64,000 nt of DNA, taken from NCBI GenBank assembly GCA_020747015.1, contig JAGTJM010000016.1:372001-436000 (forward strand), written 5' to 3'. The notes below the pieces were generated by a model. The model was not told the DNA's origin and did not search any database. It saw only the letters and a list, made by a program, of their open reading frames with translations. Of the stretch, positions 21,760 to 32,480 are shown piece after piece. Position 1 is the first letter of the stretch. Each line of letters begins with the position of its first letter. Source of the stretch: Pyrenochaeta sp. MPI-SDFR-AT-0127 (Eukaryota > Ascomycota > Dothideomycetes > Pleosporales > Cucurbitariaceae). A program made the translations under genes and the position numbers.

Positions 21760-22809
21760 ATGAGACAGCCCTATCAAACTCCACTACAGAAAATCGCAAC
21801 AACAAATGCTACCAAGAACGCTGCGAGAATATCTAGAATTACTACTATCAAATCGACTACCAGACAGTCATCCGAGCTCAACGAAACCCATCGCCGTACA
21901 CCCTCTGAAGTTGCATCCGTCCCTGCAAGGCCCAAGACATGGAATCTCAGCATGTTTGATATTGGCAAGCCTCTCGGCAAAGGCAAATTTGGGCGCGTTT
22001 ATCTTGCTAAGGAGAAGACCTCAGGCTTTATCTGCGCCCTTAAAGTTTTACTCAAGTCAGAAATCCAGCAAGGCAGAGTCGAGAAGCAAGTAAGGCGGGA
22101 AATTGAAATCCAATCACATCTAGCACACCCAAATATCCTGCGCTTGTTTGGACATTTCCACGACGCAAAATGCATCTTTCTGATCCTTGAATTCGCTGGC
22201 AAAGGAGAGCTATACAAACACCTGCGCCGAGAGCAACGCTTTTCTGAACCAAAAGCTGCACAGTACATCGCCCAAATGGCATCAGCGCTAAAATACCTCC
22301 ACAAGAAGCATATTATTCACCGTGATATTAAACCTGAAAACATACTCGTTGGCGTCTATGGTGAGATCAAGATTAGTGACTTTGGATGGTCTGTCCACGC
22401 GCCTGCTAATCGTCGCACCACCCTGTGCGGTACCCTGGACTATCTACCGCCAGAGATGTTAAGCAGTTTGGATAATTCCTATACCGAAAAGGTAGATCTA
22501 TGGAGCCTAGGTGTGTTGATGTTTAAGTTTCTGGTCGGCGAGGCGCCGTTTGAGGATTCGCAAGTGATGACAAAGAGAAGAATTGTGAAAGGGGAGTACG
22601 CGGTGCCGAGCTTCATTAGTTCTGAGGCGAAAGACTTGATCAAGAAGGTGAGTTCAGCATGCCTTAGCCCAGGTATCGAGGCTGATAGCTTACAGTTACT
22701 CGTACTTGATCCTGAGAAGCGGATCTCCTTGGAGGAGGTTGAAAGGCATCCTTGGATCGTCAAGCACTGCAAGAGTAGCCGGGTATCAGTAGGAAGCTGT
22801 ACGCACTAA
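21760..22809 (+). CDS. Aurora-type serine/threonine kinase (Ipl1/Ark1-like)
   Basis: Aurora kinases act in the chromosomal passenger complex, correcting kinetochore attachment and driving cytokinesis. All catalytic elements are visible: Gly-rich loop GKGKFGRV (73-80), Lys95 in CALKVLLK, the helix-C Glu in RREIEIQ (114), HRDIKPEN (catalytic Asp179), DFG (197-199), and the Aurora-type activation segment RRTTLCGT. A 48-nt intron at 22648-22695 (GTGAG...ACAG) interrupts DLIKK-LLVLDPEKR. It has no stop and keeps frame, so the unspliced message would carry 16 extra residues. The spliced protein is 333 residues. The N terminus is short and basic. Substitutions such as LGVLMFKFLVG, against the usual LGVLTYEFLVG, suggest a somewhat divergent copy. 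Whether it is the only Aurora in the genome cannot be told from here. Confidence 0.9.
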   Translation: MRQPYQTPLQKIATTNATKNAARISRITTIKSTTRQSSELNETHRRTPSEVASVPARPKTWNLSMFDIGKPLGKGKFGRVYLAKEKTSGFICALKVLLKSEIQQGRVEKQVRREIEIQSHLAHPNILRLFGHFHDAKCIFLILEFAGKGELYKHLRREQRFSEPKAAQYIAQMASALKYLHKKHIIHRDIKPENILVGVYGEIKISDFGWSVHAPANRRTTLCGTLDYLPPEMLSSLDNSYTEKVDLWSLGVLMFKFLVGEAPFEDSQVMTKRRIVKGEYAVPSFISSEAKDLIKKVSSACLSPGIEADSLQLLVLDPEKRISLEEVERHPWIVKHCKSSRVSVGSCTH

Positions 22810-22830
22810 TCCTCGAAGCCAAACGCCTGG

Positions 22831-23263
22831 ATGACAAATTCAACGAATGAGATTAACGGCAAACGTCCTGATTTCTCAGACATTGGGCTGCATCGTTTGG
22901 TCAGATGCTTCTGGCGACGACTTGTTACAACGCCGGCAGATTACAAGGCAGCAGATGCCAAAGAGCCAGAGCACATTTGCGAACGAGTTGTCCCGCAATT
23001 CCAACACGTCAACCCAAGCGTAGTGCTTGCCGCCAAAGAGTGATCTTTCGACGGGTAGGATGGCCCCTACTACAACGAGTACACACGCGCCAGGAACGTC
23101 ATTTGATAGAAATCAAGTCCGCATTGCTGATTTATTTAGCCCTCTGGCGAGGTTGGTTAGTTTGCCTGAGAAGATAGGGTTGATAATTGTTTGGCTAGTC
23201 GGTGACATCTATGCGGCCTTTGGTCTGCGGACTTTGAGAGCAAGGTGGCGGCGTATCTCGTGA
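22831..23263 (+). other. Possible small gene or relic downstream of the kinase
   Basis: Two overlapping frames follow the kinase: 22831-23043 (70 codons) and 23027-23263 (78 codons). The second ends in a hydrophobic segment (KIGLIIVWLVGDIYAAFGL). A frame change between them could reflect an unseen intron or decay. I do not recognise either product, and chance is possible. Confidence 0.2.
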
Positions 23264-24409
23264 CTGGGAAGAGGTGCTACATGCATGTGTAGCGAGCCCT
23301 GCGTACCGCAGTGTGTTCGATTGAACGACATCGGGCTGTGAATACACCCAGGCCTTGACGTCCTTGAGGTTTATCCACCAAATTCAACATATATCATTGT
23401 GTTGACGTATTGCATATCCACTAGCTATGAATCCGTTCTTAACATGTACGCCGATAGACTTCCTCATGCACTCGACCCCTTGCTCGAAATTAACATCTTT
23501 GACTGTTTGTATCATATTAGATCAATTTAGAGGTATTGACTCGCAAGGGCAAGTATCACTAGGACAAAATCTTTAAACGTAACGGGTAGCTGCCTCAACG
23601 ACGTCCCTCATAAGAGATCATATCCCTTGCTCGAAGTAGTGAAGTGAGTCGGGGATTCCCACTGATGGGACAATGCAATCATGCGCAAGAAATTTGGCTT
23701 GCAGTTCCTGGTAGTCGAGGGTTCTGCAAGAAGTCGAGATCCTTTCGTTTCCATCTTCTATTTGCTCCTCCAAGGAAACAAAAGTGTGGTAGACGTCAGT
23801 CTTGAAGTCTTCACCTGACCGCTTTCTGCTTGGTGATTGATCATCCTCAAAAGCCTGCTCCTTGAAACAACAGCACTGTCTTCCTGGAAAACACTAGTGT
23901 CAGCTCGATGAAAGCCGCCGTAGCAGACAGTTTTTTTCACTTTCATTCATGAGAAGGTCTGTGTGTTCACAATCTGCCTCATTGGGCCGTGTGAACTTTA
24001 AAATCCTTAAGTGCTGCATCTCTTGAGACGATCCGATGGAGCGCACCGTGAAGAAGAAAACACTACGCCATGGGAATGCTTCGGATATGGTCACTCGTTA
24101 AAGAAGAGCACTAGTGGCCTAGCAACCGCGTGTACCGGTTGCGCTACTCACTCGAATAACCAGTATTCCCTGGAAATTTTTGGTTATTTCCGTCTAGATA
24201 ACAGGTTGGGCACATATCTTCCGATCCTCCGAACCCATTAATCCGATGGCCGTGTTTCCCAACATGGACATTGAAGGGGCCGAACAAAACATGCGCAGGA
24301 CAGCACAGAAAATTGCATAATGTTGTGATTCTTTACGTTCATTTAGATTCTCATGGCTACTTTATTACATACAGTTCCAAAGAGTTTCTTTTGTTTCAAT
24401 ATCAAACGC
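23264..24409. other. Intergenic, convergent
   Basis: About 1.1 kb with no supported gene. It contains the 3' end of the aldehyde dehydrogenase transcript. Confidence 0.5.
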
Positions 24410-26068
24410 TTAACCGAAAAGTACATCACCGAGACGAATCGAGACAGTCTTGGTCTGGAGATAGTTGTCCAGCGCCGCCTCGCCCAACTCACGGCCAAAG
24501 CCAGACTCTTTGTAACCTCCAAAGGGCAATTGCCAATGAAGAGTGTTATAGGTGTTGACCCAGACGGTGCCAGCGCGGAGCGCATTAGCGACCTCAATGG
24601 CGGTGTTCAGGTTGGTGGTGTGGACGGCGGCGGCGAGACCATAAGTGGTGTTGTTACCAATCTTGATGACATCGGCCTTGTTCTTGAACTTGGAGATAGT
24701 GCAGACAGGGCCGAAAATCTCTTCTTGTTGAATCTTCATGTCCTCGGTGACGTTGGAGAAGATGGTGGGCTCAATGAAGTAACCCTTATCGCCCTTGCGC
24801 TTACCGCCAGTCTCGATGGTGGCCCCGGACTTCTTGCCCTCCTCAATGTAGCTATTATTGTTGTTAGTAATGACATGGAATTATCTGAAGTCGATCTTAC
24901 CTCATGATACGGTCAAACTGAAGCTGCGAGACCTGAGGACCCTGGAAGGTGTCCTCGGCAAAGGGATCACCGACAGCGTTCTGTGCAGCGCGCTCCCTGA
25001 ATCTCTCAATGAACTTCTCGTAGATAGGCTCCTCAACGTAGATACGCGAACCAGCGCAGCAGCATTGGCCGTGGTTGAAGTAGATACCGAAGTTGACCCA
25101 GTTGATAGCCTCGTCGATATCAGCGTCAGCGAAGACGATGTTGGGGCTCTTGCCTCCTAATTCAAGAGTGACCTTCTTCAAGTTGGAACCAGCAGCCGAT
25201 TTCATGATCTGGCGACCAACGACAGTTGAACCAGTGAAGGCAACCTTGTCAATGTCCATGTGGGAGGAGATGGCCGCACCTGCGACCTTTCCGAAACCGG
25301 TGATGACATTGACAACGCCTGGTGGGAAACCAGCTTCCTTGATAAGTGTGGCTGCAACGTATGCGGACAGCGGGGTTTGTTCAGCGGTCTTGATGACAAC
25401 GGTGTTACCAGTGGCGATGGCAGGGCCAATCTTCCACGCCCACATAAGCAGAGGGAAGTTCCAGGGGATAATCTGACCGCAAACACCAATCTAGTAGGGT
25501 TAGCAAATGAGGTAGACAAGCCGTAGTAGCAAACTTACTGGCTCCTTTCGGATGTAGTTGAAGGTGTCGGGTGAGGTGTCGACAACCTTACCCTCAATCT
25601 TGTCGGCCCAACCGCCATAGTACCTCAGGCAACCAGCTGCGGCAGGTACATCGACGTTCTTGGCCATGGAGAAGGCCTTGCCGTTGTCAAGAGCCTCAAC
25701 AGCGGCGAGGAGGTCGGCATTCTTCTCGAAGAGTTCCGCGAGCTTGTTGAGCAACTTTCCTCGGTTCTCTGGTGTCTCCTTCCTCCAGGGGCCGTTGAAA
25801 GCGTTGCGGGCGGCAGCGACAGCGAGGTCAACATCCTTCTCGGTGGCCTCGGCGACAGAGCAGATGACCTCCTCCGTGGAAGGGTTGATGACCTCGAAAG
25901 TCTTGCCGTCAACAGCCTTGACGAACTCATTGTTGATGAAGCTGGCAGTCACTATCAGCAAGTGGAGGGACAAGACGAAAAGGGCTGTGGAGGGGGGAAA
26001 GTCACTTACAGGCCAGTGGGCTGGTCGTACTCGCCCGTCTGGGGTGTCTTGAGCTTAATTGAAGTCAT
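24410..26068 (-). CDS. NAD(P)-dependent aldehyde dehydrogenase (allergen Alt a 10 / Cla h 10 type)
   Basis: Oxidises aldehydes such as acetaldehyde to acids; cytosolic or mitochondrial family. Four exons: 26068-26010, 25941-25539, 25490-24901 and 24851-24410. The introns of 68, 48 and 49 nt have clean GTAAG donors. The product is 497 residues, the usual length. Visible are IIPWNFPL, the cofactor-binding FTGSTVVG, the general-base Glu in ELGGKSPN (about 264), the catalytic Cys in GQCCCAGSR (about 298), and EEIFGPVCTISKF near the C terminus. The overall sequence is strikingly close to the Alternaria and Cladosporium aldehyde dehydrogenase allergens (recalled, not searched). Three consecutive cysteines occur where many members have two. 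The start ATG at 26066-26068 gives the family N terminus MTSIKLKTPQTG. Confidence 0.95.
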
Positions 26069-27808
26069 GGTGTCAATTGTACTATCAATCAAACACGGGT
26101 ATCAGAAGAAGGAAAAGGGGGGGGGAGAAGTTCTTGTTCTGGGTGAGGGGTAGTGGGACAGGGAATTTCTTAAGTACTCTCCACCATGACAGCACGAAGG
26201 GATGTCTCCACCGGGCAAGCACGCACAAACGCAAGATCGCCTAGCAGCCTCGGCCATCAGGAGCCCGTCTCGAAAAGGCTTTGCGGCCTATCGTACGTCT
26301 TACGGGGACATGGTCGAGTGGCGCTTGACGCAACAGCGGGAGCTTCTGCCCCGCTCTGTTGGCCAGTGGTAAGTTACCCCTCCCCCGCAGTGTGCTTGTT
26401 CATGTTTTCAGAGACGCAACTAGCTTGTGCCGAACATGGATCATGCTCCTTTATTTGGAATGCAGAGTGGCCTAGCCATGCTTGTTCAGCACATCTTTAC
26501 TGATCTGCTTTTGCACCGCAAGACCCTTTTCTCAACATGAGCTCTCTCGATCTTCGGTGTCCTGCACAACACCGAGGAGCAAACACGCCCACCTTCTGAG
26601 CCACTGTGCTAGGACAGAAGCGGCTCCCCTAAACAAACACCCCAGTACCTTCGGCTTCCTTTCGAGCGAGCGCCCGGAGTGCTTTGTCCAGAGCCTGAGG
26701 GCCCAATGGTCATCCATAATCGAGCTAGAGTAATCACCGGGCGCATAAAACCCTCTGAACTCCCATTCCATGCGCAAGACTTCGATTCTCCATTCATTCG
26801 GGCCTATCCGATCCATTCACGCATCGGATGAGCGCTCCATTCCCCCAGCGTAACAAAATCGGAAGCTAGAACTCCCGCGGATCTATAGCTAGCTAGTGTG
26901 TCGCGGGGAAGGGCTTTCTGAGCGTCAGCTAAAAATTGTCTCGAGCGATTTCTCCGCACCAAAGGAGTGTCTGGACACCAATGATGAGGGGCTCAAAAGC
27001 AGGAACCGTAGCCTAGATGCAGACAGCATCCGTGAACTCATGGTGGCGTGACACGTATTCTCTGCTGCGAACGCCTAATCTGTATCTCCTCGACCGACAG
27101 ATGCGGATAGTACATGCTTCAGCAGGCTGCGTGTAAAATGGTGCATCTGCGGGGCCTTTCCGTGGAGGGTGAAACGGTGGTACGGAACCGTTCCGAGGTT
27201 AAGGGAGCAGTCAGATCAAGTGGGGCGGTAGTCACGCTTTTGTAGGCCCGCTGCATCCGTAGAATTCTAGAGCGCTTGTCTTCGTAATCCTCTTCATATG
27301 CGAGTAAAAAATGTCACTGTCGCGTCTATAGTCGTACTGTGCCCGACTCCAACCATTCATAGTGATATCAGTTTATGTCCAGTAGCCCTCGTGCTGAAGA
27401 AAAAGAACAAAAGCTATCAGTAAGCGGGATAACCTCAAACTGTCTTATGAATAACATTAGAGAAGAGGGTCCACGATCGTTTGTAGATAAGAGGTTGTTA
27501 GGTGTGTTCCAGCTACCATAGCCATTCTTGATTTAAGCTACTTAGAGCTGAGAGAGCAATTTGTGAACCGAGTATAAATCGTCCGTGAGTAGTGTACAAA
27601 AGTCAAATTGCGTCCTGATGAGGCCATGTTGTTGATGGCGAACAGACGCATCTGTAAGAGTATGGTTTTCGAGAAGACTGTCGCTCCCAAAGAAAAATAA
27701 GAGATGTAGACATGAGCCCATGCTTTCCGAAATCGAATCCACTTTCGTTCCATACCCGATTAGCCTAAGAAAAGAGATGAGCAGAGAGTGCGATTGGATG
27801 CTGGTCGT
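26069..27808. other. Intergenic 1.7 kb, ALDH promoter side
   Basis: It contains the promoter of the aldehyde dehydrogenase, with a poly-G stretch near 26117-26125, and the 3' flank of the Yra1-like gene. Short frames lack domain signals. No tRNA was seen. Confidence 0.5.
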
Positions 27809-29315
27809 TTAAAGCATCTCATCGTCCATTGCGGTATCGCCACCGGCAGTGGTCTGAGCAGCACCCTCGCCATTTGTGGCCATGGCGTTATTGCCGTCAC
27901 CACTGGGGAAGTAGTCCGCCATCTCAGCGTCGAGCTCTTCCACAGTCTTCTTCTTCGGGCGAGCATCACGGCCACCGCGACCACGTCCACGGCCACGGGC
28001 GTCTCCACGGCCGCGTCCGGCAGCAGGTGTAGCCTTGGCAGCGGTAGCTGGCTTTGGCTTATCCTTCTTTGGTTGACTGGATGTTGTTAGCTGATGATCA
28101 TCGAATGGGAACAGAGAATACATACGTGACACGATCGGCAAGTGAGGGTTGACGAGCTGGAGGCGGGAGATTGGCAGCGCTTACAAGCATCTCAACACGG
28201 ACAGGGCGGTTATCGATCTTGACACCGTTCAGGGCATTGGTGGCCTTGACAGCTTGCTCGTGCTTATTGAAAATGATAGTGGCGCTTCCCAGGCTGCGCC
28301 CGTTGGGTCCGTACTGCAACAGAATCTTCTTGGGCCGGCCCACACCAACTGCTCCGGCGAAGTAATCCTAAAAGGTGTATTAGTTGTCGTGCCAGGAATC
28401 AGAGTCATAGAATAGAAGCAAGATCAACGAGTCCATGTCCAGTGGTAAGCGGTCATCGGATCCGTATTCGCGCGGTCGTATAGCGCAGCTCGGAAAGTGA
28501 GATTCAATGTCCAGAAGCAGTGAACATTGTGTTCAACGAGACAAGGCAGTCTCGGCGCAAGAGCATTCGTGACGAGAGACGTAGCGTGTGTGGAACGCAG
28601 CGAGCCAGTCCTGAGATTGCTACCACACCCATTTGGGAATCTCAAGGCGCTCATGCAAAACACATGTAGCTGGCTTCTCACTACTCTTTTGGCCTGCTGA
28701 GGTCGCGCAGAGTACCCAAGAACGTGTCGTTGGTGCACTGGCGCCTTTGCTTCCACAGAAGTATACTCTGCGGACATTGAAATCCCACTTTCGTTGCGGC
28801 GGTACCTCGGAATGTTCGCATACTGCAAGTCGTATACCAGTCGCGTCTGCCCAAACACGGATCATGGTTTGACTATTTTGCAAGACATGGCTCAACACCC
28901 ATACCGTGAGGCGAAGGGGGGAGGTTCGATTCGTCGGATTGGACTCGTAATCGCTCGCAAAATGCGACGTAACAGTAGGCTCAAAGACCTGCAACGGTCT
29001 TACATACCTGAAGTTGGCCTTGCTCAACATCCAGTGGCTGCGAACAGTCAGTGACTATCAGGTGCCGCGTTTCATCGTGATACATACCAGGTTGGAAACC
29101 ATAATCTTTGTCTCGCCGGCTGACGAGGCAGCCGGTGCGGTAGGAACAGCCTTAGGTTGTTTGGCTTGACGTGTCGCCTTTGAGACACCGCCCACAGGCG
29201 CTGCGGTGGCGGCAGCACGTGTAGGATTCGATCGTCGTCCGCCTCGGCCGCGGCCACGAGATGTCTTTGACTTGGAAAGAATCTCGTCGAGGCTGAGCTC
29301 CATCTTGTTCGACAT
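27809..29315 (-). CDS. YRA1: mRNA export factor of the ALY/REF family (Yra1/Mlo3-like) with a long intron
   Basis: An RNA-binding adaptor that couples transcription and splicing to export through Mex67. Four exons: 29315-29088, 29037-29008 (only 30 nt), 28367-28126 and 28076-27809, giving 255 residues. The conserved N-terminal box (ELSLDEIL) is followed by RG-rich sequence. An RRM runs from KIMVSNL through LDVEQGQLQDYF to VRVEMLV, with RNP-like GRSLGSATIIF. A second RGRG-rich stretch follows, and the C terminus contains KKKTVEELDAEMADYF, the family's C-terminal REF/FoP-type box. Introns 1 and 3 are 50 and 49 nt. Intron 2 (28368-29007) is 640 nt, with GTATGT donor, an ACTAAT branch-like site and TTTTAG acceptor. 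The protein is complete without any extra exon inside it. It shares a divergent promoter with a Tma46-like gene. Confidence 0.92.
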
Positions 29316-29897
29316 GTTGAAGAGTTGAAGCGTGATGGATGATACTTGAATGGATGGGTGATTGAGTAAAGGTGCGCTGGTGTCAGGCAGACCAAGTCAA
29401 AGTAGAGACAAGCGGAAGCTTATTGTTTGCTTGATGAAAGCGCGACTGGCAGGATCGGGCTGATGAAGACAAAGGGGCGCGTTTTTGATGATAAAGCGCG
29501 TCGCAGCGGTAGGGACTCGTTGGGCAAGGACCAGATGGGCTTGCGCGTATATAAAGTGGGGAGCGCAGAAGAGAAGATTCGCACTGATGGATGGTAGAGG
29601 TTGTGGGAGAAGTATGTGTTGGTGAGATGAAGAAAAGGGTGAGGGCGAGGCAACAGTAGAGTAAAGGGCAGGCTGTGCTAAGACTTGGCACCCCACCCGG
29701 ATGTGATTGGCTAGGACACGTGAATCGAATCGTCCGCCACTTGGAAACTTCCGCACCCCACACATCGTCATTCTCACTTTGACACACAGCCAAGGTAGCA
29801 CTGCCCACAGCCAGGCAACGAGACACGACACGCCTGCCTCCAGGATTATCGAAATTTGCGAAATCACAGTCCTTTCATCACAAACCTTCCCTCCAAG
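29316..29897. promoter_or_regulatory. Bidirectional promoter between YRA1-like and TMA46-like genes
   Basis: These 582 bp separate two divergently transcribed housekeeping genes of RNA metabolism. An inverted CCAAT box (ATTGG, 29706-29710) lies beside a palindromic E-box CACGTG (29717-29722), a Cbf1/Pho4/bHLH-type site. Several open frames cross the region on the minus strand but carry no domain. The co-regulation is inference. Confidence 0.55.
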
Positions 29898-30975
29898 ATG
29901 GCGCCCAAAGGCAAGGGCGAGCAGCCCAAGGTGAAGAAGGTCGCTGTGGACAAGACCTTTGGCATGAAAAATAAGAAGGGAGGAGCAGCCCAGAAGCAAA
30001 TTGCCCAAATCAAAGCCACAGCCGCATCTGGAGGCTCACCAGAAGAGAAGCGAAAGGCGGCCGAGAAATTACAGAGGGAGAAGGACAAGGCTGCCGCAGA
30101 GCAAGCCCGCAAAGAAACAGCCGAACTCTTCAAGCCCGTCCAAGTTCAGAAAGTTCCGTTTGGCGTCGACCCCAAGACTGTACTCTGCCAATTTTTTAAG
30201 AAGGGAAATTGCGAGAAGGGCAAGAAGTGCAAGTTCAGCCATGACCTGGCCATCGAGCGCAAGACTGAGAAGAGAAGTTTGTATACTGATTCGAGAGACC
30301 AGGAGAAGGAGGAAGAGGAAGAGCGAAAGAAGAAGGATAACATAGACGACTGGGATGAGGAGAAGCTACGGCAGGTCGTGTTGAGCAAGCACGGCAATCC
30401 TAAGACGACCACAGACAAAGTATGCAAGTACTTTATCCAAGCGATTGAGGACCAAAAATATGGCTGGTTTTGGACGTGTCCGAACGGAGGCGATAAGTGC
30501 ATGTACAAACACTCCTTACCACCTGGGTACGTTCACAATTGTTATGTGCGCACATGGACGCTATACTGAATTAAACAGATTCGTAATAAAGACCAAGGAG
30601 CAACGCGCCGCCGAGAAAGCCCTCATGGCCAACTCACCCCTCGCCACTCTCACTCTCGAAGATTTCCTTGAATCCGAGCGCCATAAACTTACCGGCACCC
30701 TCACCCCCGTAACCGAAGAGACATTTGCCAAATGGAAGAAGGAACGTGTAGACAAGAAACAAGCTGAAGAGGAGGCTAAGAAGATGAAAGAAGCGACTGG
30801 TAGAGCAATGTTTGAGAAGGGTGATTGGCAAGTTGATAGCGAGGCGGATAGTGACGATGAGGACGAGGATGGAACTTGGAACTTGGAGGCTATGCGTAGA
30901 GAGACGGAAGCGGCGAGGGCAAGGAAGGAGGAGGAGCGAATGGCGGCGCAAATGGGCAACCTCGCCGTGTCTTGA
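29898..30975 (+). CDS. TMA46: CCCH zinc-finger DRG-family regulatory protein (Tma46/DFRP1-like)
   Basis: Orthologue-type of yeast Tma46 and human DFRP1, which bind and stabilise the GTPase Rbg1/DRG1 and associate with translating ribosomes. Exons 29898-30526 and 30579-30975 flank a 52-nt intron that joins LPPG-FVIKTKEQ. The product is 341 residues. The basic N terminus has KTFGMKNKKGG. The first CCCH finger is C-QFFKKGNC-EKGKKC-KFSH, and the second runs CKYFIQAIE to CPNGGDKCMYKH. The DFRP domain follows, with TLEDFLESERHKL and TPVTEETFAKWKKER. The C terminus is acidic, then charged and helical. The ATG at 29898 gives the family N terminus (MAPKGKGEQPK). The protein is probably cytoplasmic. 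Confidence 0.94.
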
Positions 30976-32480
30976 AACCTATAACTGTATCTGCGGGAAT
31001 CGTTCATGGGGACTGACCAGAAGTAGTATGACACGACGCTGCAAAAGCTTGTGTGCGTGCTCCGAGGGCTTAGTGGAGGATGAAAGCATGCATTATGGAG
31101 GTCACATGCTGTCCACACCATGGACGCAGCAATGCTTGCTCAGAGTTTAGCGTTTCGCGGCTGCATGACATCGATTGAGCCACATGGCTCTTGGTGTCTG
31201 GCGTAGTGGTTTTGATCTAGCTATTGCTATGTATGTCTACTGGTTGTATGACAGTCTCTATACAAGGAAGAGCTGCTCGATTCCGGGCATGTTTCTCAAG
31301 ACGGGTGTAAATTGCATGTGAAAATTATTGAGATCCCTACATCTGAGGGCCCTTGGTGCCTTTGGGCGAGTTCCGGGGCTTACTGAGGTTTATTCAGACT
31401 CACTTTCTAGGGAGGTTCTACCCGTCCATTTAAACTTATTTCACAATACTATTAACGTTCACGGCTTTATACTCATCCATCCTTTTGTTACAAGTTGTGC
31501 ACTGCTTTGAAGTGATATGGCTTGTTCATTTTGATCACAAGTGAGAAGTAAATGCGCCATGAAGGCAATGGTCACGGTATATTGATAGCCTCTTGGTTGC
31601 ACCTCTTGGTTGCACCTCGAGGAGGCTTTCCGAGTGACTGCTTTTGCGACGGCAAGATCTCGGTAAAGTACCCTTTGGCGCCCCAAGACATCGAAGAGAG
31701 AGTTAATTCAGCATAAGGGAGCTCGGAAGGAAACTACGGAACGCTGGACAGGGCTCGGTGTAGAACACGGCAGCAAATATCGCTCGACCTGTGCTTCTAG
31801 TATTACACGTAAGGAGATGGCTCGGAGATTAACGGGCTTATCATCGATGCGTTGATTGGCTAAGTGGTCTTGTATGGTCAGGCTCGCACGAGCTTCAGAC
31901 AGCACGGATTACTTTGGACAGAAAAATACCTATGGAATATATTCACGGTAGATGTAGAGTCGGCATGTGGAGCGCCTAGTAACGTCTATGCGGCGAGCTA
32001 AGTCCGAGCCTGCGATTGGTCTTCCCACGTGAAACGTACGGCACGATATGTCCTTTCCCAAAACAGTTACACCCAGCCATACCTAACCCCGAACCAGGAA
32101 AGAACAACTGCCACCTTGGCAACAAATTGCCGGTCAGCTCTTCCGCCCACGCTCCCCGCAACATGACGGCATGCCAGTCGGCGCCGTCCTAGTCGAGAGT
32201 CTCGAAGCCATCTACATCCGATCGTATTGCCGGTCTTGCTGGCAGTCCCGAGTTGCTTGCCATGGCCATGGACTCCGACACTAGCTTCCTTCAGCTTATG
32301 ATCGATGGGGCACTCTTAAAGCAAGCTCATGTCGCTGTTCCAGCTTCCGGGTTAATCTATTCTTCACTGCGATTAACTTATTCCACGAGCGGCAAAGATT
32401 GAGAATCGTCGCATACTACACACATCTCGCATTCAATTGCCTTTCTCACTTAAATAGTAACACAACCTGAGCTAGTCGAC
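30976..32480. other. Intergenic 1.5 kb
   Basis: It holds the TMA46-like 3' flank and the promoter of the downstream monooxygenase. A 13-nt unit (CCTCTTGGTTGCA) is duplicated in tandem at about 31589-31614. No supported gene was found. Confidence 0.5.

Noticed and set aside
28424..28858. 144-codon frame inside the long YRA1 intron, and a possible snoRNA there
   Set aside because: No start context or domain. No convincing C/D box pair (RTGATGA with CTGA and flanking stem) was found by eye, so neither a nested gene nor a snoRNA is claimed.
29397..30008. 203-codon minus-strand frame across the YRA1/TMA46 promoter
   Set aside because: It overlaps the 5' end of the TMA46-like gene, has low-complexity composition and no domain.
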